Shown here one piece after another: positions 56,558 through 64,000 of a stretch of 64,000 nt of DNA. The notes beneath the pieces were generated by a model. That model was not told where the DNA came from. It saw only the letters and a list, made by a program, of their open reading frames with translations, and made no database searches. The translations under genes were made by a program, and so were the position numbers. The stretch is from Anaerocolumna chitinilytica. Its GTDB lineage: Bacteria; Bacillota; Clostridia; Lachnospirales; Lachnospiraceae. Position 1 is the first letter of the stretch, and the number at the start of each line of letters is the position of its first letter. Location of the stretch: the NCBI RefSeq assembly GCF_014218355.1, contig NZ_AP023368.1:748001-812000 (forward strand), read 5' to 3'.

Positions 56558-56597
56558 CAAAGGCGTTCAAGGTATACGTGTATTTTGGACGCTTTTT
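56558..56597 (+). terminator. Rho-independent terminator after zinc-ribbon gene
   Basis: AAAGGCGTTCAA pairs with TTGGACGCTTTTTT (one G-U), and is followed by a T-run. Confidence 0.85.
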
Positions 56598-56760
56598 TGC
56601 TTATTTTTTTATAAGAAAATGTAGTATATATGCACGTTACACACTAGCTTATAGTTATCCGATAAGCTTCTGTTTTTACTATGGCACTTTAATACATTAA
56701 CAGGCCAGCGGTTTATAGCAAAGAATTATTGGATGCTAATATATTAGAAGGAGGGTATTT

Positions 56761-57915
56761 ATGAAAAAAACATTAAAAAAAGTTGTCAGTCTTGGGTTAT
56801 TAGGAGCCTTGACGGTTGCATCATTAGCAGGATGCGGAACAAAGAATACAGGTGCAGGGGACGGAACTTTCTTAATCGGTGGATTAGGACCCTTAACCGG
56901 AGCAGCTGCATCCTACGGCATATCCGTTAAGCAGGGAGCCGAAGTTGCAATTGATGAAATCAATGCTGCCGGAGGCGCTAAGGTAGGAGATACTTCCTTA
57001 CAGTTAAAACTTCAGTTTGAAGATGATGAAGCAGACGGCGATACCGCTTCAGCTGCTTATAATACCTTAATGGATAAAGGTATCCAGGCTCTGCTTGGAA
57101 CAGTAACCAGCGGTGCAGGACTTGCAATTGCTGACCAGACCAATGCGGATGGAATCCTGCAGATTACCCCTTCCGGTTCTGCAAAAGACCTGACCAAGAA
57201 CCCCAATGCATTCCGTCTTTGCTTTACAGATCCTCTTCAGGGTGAGACAATGGCAAAATATGCGGTAGAAACCTTAGGACTTAAAAAAGTTGCTTTACTG
57301 TATAACAATTCAGATGATTACAGTACCGGTGTTGCTGAAGCTTTCGAAAGTAAAGTAAAAGAACTGGGCGGTGAAGTTGTTGCAAAGGAAGCCTTCGTAA
57401 CAGATGCCGTAGATTTTAACACACAGCTTACTTCCATTAAAGGAACCGACGCTCAGATTATCTTTGCTCCTGTATACTATCAGGATGCAGCTTATATTAC
57501 AACACAGGCTTCAGAGCTTGGTATGACACTTCCTTTCATCGGTTCTGACGGATGGGACGGAGTACTTGATAAGGTAGTTGATAAGAAAGTATTGGAAGGC
57601 GCTGTATTCTTAAGTCCTTTCCTTGCAACCGATCCGGATACAGCAGTACAGTCCTTTGTAACAAAATACAAAGAAAAATACGATGCTACACCTGACCAGT
57701 TCGCAGCAGATGGCTATGATACCGTATATGTTATCAAGGCAGCTCTTGAAAAAGCAGGAAAGACAGACAGTAAGGATTTAATTAAAGCGATGACAGAGAT
57801 TGAAGTGAAAGGCCTTACCGGAACAGTTACCTTTGATGCAAGCGGTGAACCCAATAAAGGTGCTAAGTTTGTAGAAATCAAGAATGGTGAGTACACTTCT
57901 AAGACAGTAGAATAA
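56761..57915 (+). CDS. livJ: Branched-chain amino acid ABC transporter substrate-binding lipoprotein
   Basis: A 384-residue lipoprotein. The signal peptide ends in the lipobox VASLAGC (Cys26 or close to it). The mature part is a type I periplasmic-binding fold: IGGLGPLTGAAASYGISVKQGAEVAIDEINAAGG, FEDDEADGDTASAAYNTLMDKG, FRLCFTDPLQGETMAKYA, ALLYNNSDDYSTGVAEAFE and FADGYDTVYVIKAALEKAG-like end. It delivers leucine, isoleucine or valine, or related compounds, to the LivHMGF complex. AGAAGGAGGG precedes the ATG. A hairpin in the gap before livH may lower downstream expression relative to this abundant protein. Confidence 0.95.
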   Translation: MKKTLKKVVSLGLLGALTVASLAGCGTKNTGAGDGTFLIGGLGPLTGAAASYGISVKQGAEVAIDEINAAGGAKVGDTSLQLKLQFEDDEADGDTASAAYNTLMDKGIQALLGTVTSGAGLAIADQTNADGILQITPSGSAKDLTKNPNAFRLCFTDPLQGETMAKYAVETLGLKKVALLYNNSDDYSTGVAEAFESKVKELGGEVVAKEAFVTDAVDFNTQLTSIKGTDAQIIFAPVYYQDAAYITTQASELGMTLPFIGSDGWDGVLDKVVDKKVLEGAVFLSPFLATDPDTAVQSFVTKYKEKYDATPDQFAADGYDTVYVIKAALEKAGKTDSKDLIKAMTEIEVKGLTGTVTFDASGEPNKGAKFVEIKNGEYTSKTVE

Positions 57916-57958
57916 AAGTATTATTTTTCACTTATAATGAGGTTATATTAATGTGAAA

Positions 57959-57998
57959 GATTTGGACTGAGGTTATTTTTATGACTTTGGTCCAAATT
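57959..57998 (+). terminator. Intercistronic hairpin between livJ and livH
   Basis: GATTTGGAC (57959-57967) pairs with GTCCAAATT (57990-57998) with one G-U, with an AT-rich interior and a TCTTTCT follow-up. It probably gives partial termination or protects the livJ 3' end. The rest of the 244-bp gap shows no gene. Confidence 0.5.
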
Positions 57999-58159
57999 CT
58001 TTCTATAAGAAATACAAAATCAGACTGAACTTATTCGCTTTTTTCGGAAGTAAAGGAGAAGATTCCGGAGAAAGCGAATTAGCTTATGAAGATATTAAGG
58101 AAAAAGGCTGGTTGGGGGAATATCGAATTTATGATTTGATATTCACGAAAGGAGTTAGC

Positions 58160-59038
58160 ATGGAAAGTATTATTGAACAGTTTATAAACGGCCTGCGGTC
58201 GGGAAGTATATATGCTTTAATAGCCCTTGGTTATACAATGGTTTATGGTATAGCCAAGATGATAAATTTTGCCCATGGAGATATTATCATGGTAGGTGCT
58301 TATGTTCTTTATGTGAGCATAACAGATTTTAAAATGCCGGTTATAGCAGCGGTTATATTTACTATAGCTATATGTGCCCTGTTAGGTATTTTTATTGAAA
58401 AAGTTGCTTATAAACCTTTAAGAAAGGCTCCGCCCTTAGCGGTATTAATAACTGCCATAGGTGTAAGTTATTTACTGCAGAGTGTGGCGCAATTAATCTT
58501 CACAGCAAATTCCATAACCTTTAAATCAATTATCAATCTGGAAGCTGTTCATATCGGGGGCATTACTATTCCTGGTATTACCATTGTAACGCTGGTTGTA
58601 ACGTCTGTTTGTATGATAGCACTTACACTTTTTATTAATAAGACCAAAATGGGAAGTGCTATGAGAGCAGTTTCAGAGGATAAAGCAGCAGCTCAGTTGA
58701 TGGGTATTAACGTAAATCGTACGATTTCAGTTACCTTTGCTATCGGTTCTGCTTTAGCAGCCGTAGCGGGAATTATGTTCATATGTCAGTTTCAATCTAT
58801 AAAACCTACCCTTGGAGCTTTACCGGGTATTAAAGCCTTTGTTGCAGCAGTTCTTGGCGGTATCGGAAGCGTTCCGGGTGCTATGCTTGGAGGAGTGCTT
58901 CTGGGTGTCATCGAAAGCTTATCAAAAGCGTATCTTTCAACAGAACTATCTGATGCCATCGTATTCGGTGTATTGGTTATTGTTCTCCTGGTTAAGCCAT
59001 CCGGACTTCTTGGAAAGAACCGTATAGAGAAAGTGTAG
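58160..59038 (+). CDS. livH: Branched-chain amino acid ABC transporter permease LivH
   Basis: A 292-residue permease with about eight membrane segments. It starts with IIEQFINGLRSGSIYALIALGYTMVYGIAKMINFAHGDI, the LivH hallmark, and has the cytoplasmic coupling loop AMRAVSEDKAAAQLMGINV and the FVAAVLGGIGSVPGAMLGG segment. The ATG at 58160 follows AAAGGAG by about 6 nt; an upstream TTG-type start would add 16 non-family residues. Confidence 0.95.
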   Translation: MESIIEQFINGLRSGSIYALIALGYTMVYGIAKMINFAHGDIIMVGAYVLYVSITDFKMPVIAAVIFTIAICALLGIFIEKVAYKPLRKAPPLAVLITAIGVSYLLQSVAQLIFTANSITFKSIINLEAVHIGGITIPGITIVTLVVTSVCMIALTLFINKTKMGSAMRAVSEDKAAAQLMGINVNRTISVTFAIGSALAAVAGIMFICQFQSIKPTLGALPGIKAFVAAVLGGIGSVPGAMLGGVLLGVIESLSKAYLSTELSDAIVFGVLVIVLLVKPSGLLGKNRIEKV

Positions 59039-59145
59039 GAAAGAAGTAGTGGGAAAATTAAGAAAATAATTTTCACACACATGCTTGTACTTTGGAAATC
59101 TTCGGTGCAAACATGAGGTGCATTGGAAAGGACATGGTTATTTAT

Positions 59146-60144
59146 ATGGGAAAAAATATGAGTAGAAAAGCGCAAAGCATTTTTACATTGAGTAATTTAA
59201 TAAAATTATTGGTCATTATAGCAATCTATCTTGTTATTATGGCGGTTATGGAAGGGGATTTTGCCACCAGACATTTTAAATCCCTTCTTGTACCCATCGG
59301 TATTAATATTATTTTAGCGGTTTCATTAAATATCACCACCGGTTTCTTGGGTGAACTCTCCTTGGGACATGCCGGTTTTATGGCTATCGGCGCATATTCC
59401 GGAGCATTATTTACGATCTTTGCCGAGAACCACACAGGACTTCCGGCACCACTTGCTTTCCTCTTAGGTATTATAATCGGAGGTATTATGGCTGCGGTAT
59501 TCGGCGTAGTCATCGGAATCCCGGTTTTACGTCTAAAAGGTGATTATCTGGCTATTGTTACACTGGCATTTGGCGAAATTGTCCGTGCCATTATTAATTT
59601 CTTAGGGGTTACAGGGGGAGCCAAAGGTTTAAATGGTATTCCCAGATACACCAATTATAAGTGGACTTATGCATTGGTCATCATTACAATCATTCTTTTA
59701 TCCAATTTTGTAAAATCCCGTCATGGCAGGGTTATCAGTTCTATCAGAGATAATGCTATTGCATCGGAGTCCATTGGTATCAAGGTAAGTAATTATAAGA
59801 TAATGGCCTTCGTTATAGCAGCTTTCTTCGCCGGAGTGGCAGGTGTTCTTTTCGGGTCTAACTTAAGTATACTAAAGCCTGGTAATTTTGATTATAATAA
59901 ATCTATTGAGATATTAGTTATCGTAGTTCTTGGCGGTATGGGAAGCATTAAAGGTTCCGTTATCGCTGCAATTGTACTTACTCTGCTACCCGAGTTCTTA
60001 AGAGGAGCCAGCAATTACAGAATGCTCCTTTATGCATTGGCACTTATCATCATAATGCTGTTTAATTCTTCTGAGATTCGTCAGAGGCTTGAGGATTCCG
60101 GGAAGCTTCCCAGATTACCGAAGTTAAAAGCAAGAGTGAAATAG
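59146..60144 (+). CDS. livM: Branched-chain amino acid ABC transporter permease LivM
   Basis: A roughly 332-residue permease with about nine membrane segments. Typical LivM blocks are GINIILAVSLNITTGFLGELSLGHAGFMAIGAY, PVLRLKGDYLAIVTLAFGEI, the coupling loop SSIRDNAIASESIGIKV and VVLGGMGSIKGSVIAA. The start is uncertain: 59134, 59146 and 59158 are in-frame ATGs and none has an ideally spaced ribosome binding site. It pairs with LivH to form the membrane channel. Confidence 0.92.
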   Translation: MGKNMSRKAQSIFTLSNLIKLLVIIAIYLVIMAVMEGDFATRHFKSLLVPIGINIILAVSLNITTGFLGELSLGHAGFMAIGAYSGALFTIFAENHTGLPAPLAFLLGIIIGGIMAAVFGVVIGIPVLRLKGDYLAIVTLAFGEIVRAIINFLGVTGGAKGLNGIPRYTNYKWTYALVIITIILLSNFVKSRHGRVISSIRDNAIASESIGIKVSNYKIMAFVIAAFFAGVAGVLFGSNLSILKPGNFDYNKSIEILVIVVLGGMGSIKGSVIAAIVLTLLPEFLRGASNYRMLLYALALIIIMLFNSSEIRQRLEDSGKLPRLPKLKARVK

Positions 60145-60160
60145 GAAGGAGAGGATAACT

Positions 60161-60919
60161 TTGAGTTTATTAGAGGTAAAGAATTTAGGAATCTCCTTTG
60201 GAGGCTTAAGAGCGGTAGACAATGTGAACCTTTCCATTGAAAAGGGGCAGCTCTATGGATTAATAGGACCAAACGGTGCCGGAAAAACAACGATATTTAA
60301 TCTGCTAACCGGTGTATATAGACCTACAGATGGAGCCATCAAACTGGATGGTGTGGACTTAGTAGGTAAGATGCCTTCCGAAATCTGCAAGGCAGGTATT
60401 GCTAGAACTTTTCAGAATATACGTTTATTTAAGAAAATGACGGTTTTGGATAATGTAAAGACAGCCCTTCATAACCAATGCCATTACACACTGGCAGAAA
60501 GTCTTTTTCATCTGGGTTCTTATTTTAAGAAGGAACAAAGTATGGATGAAAAGGTACTTGAAATTCTTAAGGTATTCGATTTGGACAAAGAAGCTGACTA
60601 CATGGCCGGCAATCTTCCCTATGGTAAGCAGCGTAAGTTAGAAATCGCCAGAGGTCTTGCCACCAATCCGAAGCTTTTACTGTTAGATGAACCGGCAGCC
60701 GGTATGAACCCGAATGAAACAGCAGAGCTTATGGATACCATACAGATTGTCAGGGAACGCTATGGAATTACCATATTATTAATTGAACACGATATGAAGC
60801 TTGTGTCAGGAATTTGCGAAAAGATACTGGTGCTGAATTTCGGAACAGAATTGGCAGCAGGAACACCGGATGAGGTCTTAAATAATCCGGAAGTTATAAC
60901 CGCATATCTTGGAGAGTAA
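60161..60919 (+). CDS. livG: Branched-chain amino acid ABC transporter ATPase LivG
   Basis: A 252-residue ATPase: Walker A GPNGAGKTTIFNLL, Q-loop RTFQNIRLFKKMTV, signature LPYGKQRKLEIARGL, Walker B LLLLDEPAAGMNP and switch LIEHDMKLV. The LPYG form of the signature and the RTFQNIRLF block are typical of LivG. The TTG start is supported by GGAAGGAGAGG upstream. It lies 16 bp after livM. Confidence 0.96.
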   Translation: MSLLEVKNLGISFGGLRAVDNVNLSIEKGQLYGLIGPNGAGKTTIFNLLTGVYRPTDGAIKLDGVDLVGKMPSEICKAGIARTFQNIRLFKKMTVLDNVKTALHNQCHYTLAESLFHLGSYFKKEQSMDEKVLEILKVFDLDKEADYMAGNLPYGKQRKLEIARGLATNPKLLLLDEPAAGMNPNETAELMDTIQIVRERYGITILLIEHDMKLVSGICEKILVLNFGTELAAGTPDEVLNNPEVITAYLGE

Positions 60920-60931
60920 AGGAGAGGCACC

Positions 60932-61642
60932 ATGGCAATGTTAAAAATAGAAGACCTGAATGTATATTATGGAGTTATTCAGGCGTTAAAGGGAGTATCC
61001 TTTGAAGTGGAAGAAGGGGAAGTAATTGCCTTAATCGGAGCAAACGGTGCCGGCAAGACAACAATTCTTCATACAATTACAGGGTTAATCGGAGCAAAGT
61101 CTGGACATATCCTTTTTGAGGGTAAGGAACTTACGAAAACTCCGGCTCATAAAATTGTAACAATGGGAATGGCTCATGTTCCGGAAGGCAGAAGAGTATT
61201 CCAGGAATTGACCGTTTATGAGAATCTTAAGATGGGAGCCTATACCAGAAAAGACAAAGGGGAAATTGAAAGTACCCTTGAGAAGGTTTATAACAGATTC
61301 CCGAGGCTTAAAGAGCGCAGAAATCAGATTGCAGGTACCTTAAGCGGTGGTGAGCAACAGATGTTGGCTATGGGAAGAGCATTAATGTCGCAGCCCAGAA
61401 TTATTCTAATGGATGAACCCTCTATGGGGTTATCCCCCTTGTTTGTGTCTGAAATATTTGATATTATAAGAGAAATCAGTGAGAGCGGCACAACAGTCCT
61501 TTTGGTTGAACAGAATGCAAAAAAAGCATTATCCATTGCTACCAGAGCATATGTTTTAGAGACAGGTAAAATAGTGCTGGAAGGAAAGGCAAATGAGCTT
61601 TTAAATGATGATTCTGTAAAGAAAGCATATTTAGGCGAGTAA
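60932..61642 (+). CDS. livF: Branched-chain amino acid ABC transporter ATPase LivF
   Basis: A 236-residue ATPase: VYYGVIQALKGVSFEVEEGE, Walker A GANGAGKTTILHTI, MAHVPEGRRVFQELTVYENL, signature LSGGEQQMLAMGRALM, Walker B IILMDEPSMGLSPLFVSEIF and the VEQNAKKAL switch region, all characteristic of LivF. AAAGGAGAGG precedes the ATG, 12 bp after livG. It is the last gene of the transporter operon. Confidence 0.96.
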   Translation: MAMLKIEDLNVYYGVIQALKGVSFEVEEGEVIALIGANGAGKTTILHTITGLIGAKSGHILFEGKELTKTPAHKIVTMGMAHVPEGRRVFQELTVYENLKMGAYTRKDKGEIESTLEKVYNRFPRLKERRNQIAGTLSGGEQQMLAMGRALMSQPRIILMDEPSMGLSPLFVSEIFDIIREISESGTTVLLVEQNAKKALSIATRAYVLETGKIVLEGKANELLNDDSVKKAYLGE

Positions 61643-61734
61643 GCTGGGAGAAAAGTATATTCCCACACACTGAGAAGCATGTTCGCTCGTGTTTTAAATG
61701 CGCCGGCAACATAAAAGGTGAAGGAGGAATTTAT

Positions 61735-62358
61735 ATGGAGAATATTGTTATTACGATAGCCAGGGGCTATGGCAGTGGTGGCAGGACCATGGGGCAGATG
61801 TTAGCGGAGGAACTGGGAGTCCACTACTATGACAGAGAGCTGATGCGGCTGGCATCCGATGAAAGCGGTATTAATGAGGAGCTTTTTGGGAAGGCGGACG
61901 AACAGCTGAAACAGAGCCTGCTCTATCGCATTGCCAGAAAAGAATATAGTGGTGAATTGATTCCGCCAGACAGAGAAGATTTTGTTTCCAATGATAATTT
62001 ATTCACTTATCAAGCCAAAGTAATCAGAAAACTGGCAGAGGAAGAATCCTGTGTCATTGTTGGAAGATGTGCGGATTATATATTAAGAGATCTGGATAAT
62101 GTGGTAAAGGTATATGTTCACGCATCTTTAGAGGATTGTGTAAAGAGGCTGGAAGGCATGTCCAGTCAGTCACCGAAAGAGTTGGAAAAGAAGATTCTGG
62201 AAACAGACAAAAGGAGAGCCGCTTATTATCGGTATTACACAGGCAGGGACTGGGAGAATGCCGGAAATTATGATCTATGTTTAAATAGTAAGCGCTTAGG
62301 CTTTGATAAATGTGTAAGGATTGTAAAAGATTATCTGGATATTCGATTTGGAAAATAA
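61735..62358 (+). CDS. Cytidylate kinase-like family protein
   Basis: A 207-residue P-loop kinase-like protein. The opening VITIARGYGSGGRTMGQMLAEELGVHYYDRELM has a nucleotide-binding loop in which the usual GKS/T is replaced by GSGGRT. VIVGRCADYIL, VYVHASLEDCVKRL and TDKRRAAYYRYYTGRDW match the lid and arginine-rich regions of cytidylate-kinase-like proteins common in Lachnospiraceae. It is probably not the housekeeping Cmk. AAGGAGG lies 9 nt upstream of the ATG; the role is uncertain. Confidence 0.85.
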   Translation: MENIVITIARGYGSGGRTMGQMLAEELGVHYYDRELMRLASDESGINEELFGKADEQLKQSLLYRIARKEYSGELIPPDREDFVSNDNLFTYQAKVIRKLAEEESCVIVGRCADYILRDLDNVVKVYVHASLEDCVKRLEGMSSQSPKELEKKILETDKRRAAYYRYYTGRDWENAGNYDLCLNSKRLGFDKCVRIVKDYLDIRFGK

Positions 62359-62415
62359 TATGGAAGGAGCAGACTGACTTTCCGGAGTACACTAATACAT
62401 TTTGGTGTATGAGGG

Positions 62416-62433
62416 GAGCAGGCTGCTCTTTTT
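62416..62433 (+). terminator. Rho-independent terminator after kinase-like gene
   Basis: GAGCA-GGC-TGCTC is followed by TTTTT. A wider GAGCAG/CTGCTC pairing from 62367 is an alternative. The rest of the 314-bp gap 62359-62672 holds the next promoter and no supported gene. Confidence 0.75.
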
Positions 62434-62484
62434 ATATTTACATGAATTTTTATGAAAAAAAATGAATTAGTACGTAGGCATGAC

Positions 62485-62514
62485 TTGTAATGAAAGATGG
62501 CATTATGCTATACT
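62485..62514 (+). promoter_or_regulatory. Promoter of the aminotransferase gene
   Basis: TTGTAA (62485-62490), 18 bp, TATACT (62509-62514) with a TGC extended -10. This is the third use of the TTGTAA -35 in the window. Confidence 0.6.
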
Positions 62515-62672
62515 GATAAAAATAAAAATTAAGATATGAGAAAGAGATTGTTTCAATGAAAAATACCTCATTGGAACGAAGAAAGCTGGATTGAAAGACA
62601 ATATAATACTTGAAAGGACGCCACATAAGTGGCAGTATTGCAGGTCAGACTGCGATTCAAAGGGTGCTAAGT

Positions 62673-63872
62673 ATGATTTCTGAAAAGATGAGTGTTATGG
62701 TAAAAAACAGTTCAATAACCAGGGCTATGTTTGAAGAAGGTAAACGTCTTGCAGCAATTTACGGCAAGGAAAATGTATATGATTTTAGCCTTGGCAACCC
62801 TAGCGTACAGCCGCCAGTTTCCGTAAAAGAAGCTCTAATTGATATAATTTCAAATGAAGACACTACTTTTGTTCATGGATATATGAACAATTCAGGATAT
62901 GAGGATGTAAGAGAGAAGATAGCAACAAAGCTGAACCAAGTACATGGTACCTCCTTCCATACCAATAATATTATAATGACAGTGGGTGCTGCCGGCGGAC
63001 TGAATGTAATCCTAAAGACGTTAATCAATCCCGGTGATGAAGTGGTTACCTTTGCACCTTTTTTTGGTGAGTATAAAAATTATGCCGATAATTATGATGC
63101 CAAGCTTGTAGTAATCAGTCCTGATAAGGAAACCTTCCTGCCGAACTTAAAAGAATTGGAAGAAAAGCTTACGAAAGCCACAAAAGCAATTATTGTCAAT
63201 ACACCTAATAATCCTACCGGTGTAGTATATTCGGAGGAGACTATTATAGAACTTTCAAAAGTACTGGAAAAGAAGCAGCAGGAGTTTGGAACAAACATCT
63301 ACCTGATTTCCGATGAACCCTACAGAGAACTGGTTTATGGGGATGTCTTCGTTCCTTATATCACAAAATATTATAGAAATACCATTGTCGGTTATTCCTA
63401 CAGTAAATCTCTTTCATTACCCGGTGAACGTATTGGTTATCTTGTAATACCTACGGAAGTGGATGATTATGAAGAGATTTTTGCAGCTGCAAGTGTTGCC
63501 ACCAGAATTCTGGGATATGTAAATGCACCTTCCCTTATACAGAGAGTAGTCGCAAGATGCCTGGATTCAGAAGTAGATGTATCAGTATATAATGAGAACA
63601 GAGAACTGCTTTATGGCAGCCTGAAAGAATATGGTTATTCCTGTGCCAAACCGGAAGGAGCTTTTTATCTCTTTGTAAAGACTTTGGAAGAAGACGATAA
63701 AGCTTTTTGCGAAAAGGCAAAAAAGCATAATATCCTTATAGTGCCAGGTTCTGCCTTTGGCTGTCCCGGATACTGCCGTATTGCTTATTGTGTAAGCAAG
63801 AAAACCATAGAAGGGGCATTACCCCATTTTAAGAAGCTATACGAAGAATATAAGGAAGCAGAAGCCAAATAA
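62673..63872 (+). CDS. Class I/II PLP-dependent aminotransferase
   Basis: A roughly 399-residue fold-type I aminotransferase of the aspartate aminotransferase group. It has VYDFSLGNPSVQPP, MTVGAAGGLNVILKTLINPGDEV, VNTPNNPTGVVY, ISDEPYRELVYG and the PLP lysine in SYSKSLSLPGERIGYL. The ATG at 62673 gives the typical SEKMSVMVKNSS opening; a frame open to 62610 has no better site. A promoter with TTGTAA/TATACT lies 160 bp upstream. hisC follows after 35 bp. The amino-acid substrate cannot be named. Confidence 0.92.
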   Translation: MISEKMSVMVKNSSITRAMFEEGKRLAAIYGKENVYDFSLGNPSVQPPVSVKEALIDIISNEDTTFVHGYMNNSGYEDVREKIATKLNQVHGTSFHTNNIIMTVGAAGGLNVILKTLINPGDEVVTFAPFFGEYKNYADNYDAKLVVISPDKETFLPNLKELEEKLTKATKAIIVNTPNNPTGVVYSEETIIELSKVLEKKQQEFGTNIYLISDEPYRELVYGDVFVPYITKYYRNTIVGYSYSKSLSLPGERIGYLVIPTEVDDYEEIFAAASVATRILGYVNAPSLIQRVVARCLDSEVDVSVYNENRELLYGSLKEYGYSCAKPEGAFYLFVKTLEEDDKAFCEKAKKHNILIVPGSAFGCPGYCRIAYCVSKKTIEGALPHFKKLYEEYKEAEAK

Positions 63873-63907
63873 TCAGAGTTATTTGTTAAGACAGAAAAGA
63901 GGTTATT

Positions 63908-64000
63908 ATGAAGCAGTGGGAAGAGAATTTCAGGAAAGTTGTTCCATATGTCCCCGGAGAGCAGCCGAACCAGCCTGGGATGATAAAGCTAAATACCAAT
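63908..64000 (+). CDS. hisC: Histidinol-phosphate aminotransferase, 3'-truncated by window edge
   Basis: Only the first 31 codons are present: MKQWEENFRKVVPYVPGEQP and then a MIKLNTN block, which is the characteristic N-terminus of HisC, the aminotransferase of histidine synthesis. AAGAGG lies a few bases upstream of the ATG. The rest lies beyond the window. Confidence 0.8.
   Translation, partial: MKQWEENFRKVVPYVPGEQPNQPGMIKLNTN

Noticed and set aside
57916..58159. Possible small gene between livJ and livH
   Set aside because: The frame entering livH from 58112 has no start site as good as the ATG at 58160, and the region folds as an intercistronic hairpin.

Overview
This window looks like a stretch of chromosome from a low-GC anaerobic Firmicute, most likely a plant-polysaccharide-degrading, nitrogen-fixing member of the Lachnospiraceae/clostridia. 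The evidence is strong purine-rich ribosome binding sites, TTG/GTG starts, several GH3 and GH2 glycosidases, and a nif operon of Clostridium pasteurianum type: nifI1/nifI2 between nifH and nifD, the clostridial NifD insertion, a NifN-B fusion and a split homocitrate synthase. I saw no phage, transposase or CRISPR array, and no rRNA or tRNA gene.

Layout. 1-1632: end of an unknown gene, then an alpha/beta hydrolase. 1942-5947: a GH2 beta-galactosidase divergent from an AraC-type regulator. 6211-21131: two tandem AgrC/AgrA-like (GHKL kinase + LytTR regulator) two-component systems, then three GH3 glycosidases (a lipoprotein, a membrane-anchored one with swapped domain order, and a cytoplasmic one), a GtrA-like membrane protein and a GT2 glycosyltransferase. 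The first two GH3 genes are preceded by 21-bp-spaced ACAGTTGGK direct repeats matching the LytTR operator, which ties the regulators to the glycosidases. An 82-bp tandem repeat with base-pair-preserving changes lies at the end of the third GH3 gene.

21654-34566: a 14-gene nif operon (nifH, I1, I2, D, K, E, N-B, a [2Fe-2S] ferredoxin, nifV-omega, nifV-alpha) ending in three poorly understood genes: a PqqD-like protein, an AnfO-like protein, and a repeat protein with a C-terminal four-cysteine motif. There is an attenuator-like hairpin in front of nifH and a 91-nt structured element between nifK and nifE. 34583-38739: a convergent helix-turn-helix regulator with a periplasmic-binding-protein-like domain, then modABC for molybdate import. 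ModA is circularly permuted, and its leader carries a 19-codon reading frame with a strong ribosome binding site plus mutually exclusive hairpins. Together the nif and mod genes supply a molybdenum nitrogenase, its cofactor assembly line, homocitrate, an electron carrier and molybdenum.

39016-44860: two membrane proteins, the c-di-AMP cyclase CdaA with CdaR, an HPr-type phosphocarrier and 2-isopropylmalate synthase. 45121-51899: a glycerol-phosphate polymer/surface glycan locus (TagD, two CDP-glycerol glycerophosphotransferases, a GT4-type glycosyltransferase, then opposite-strand LCP and polyprenyl sugar-phosphate transferase genes). 52174-56502: HtrA protease, a ClpX-like unfoldase, a TIM-barrel protein and a zinc-ribbon protein. 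56761-61642: a complete branched-chain amino acid ABC transporter (livJHMGF). 61735-64000: a cytidylate-kinase-like protein, a class I aminotransferase and the start of hisC.

The strongest candidates for undescribed biology are the modA leader peptide with its alternative hairpins, the permuted ModA, the three-gene tail of the nif operon, and the two structured repeat elements.
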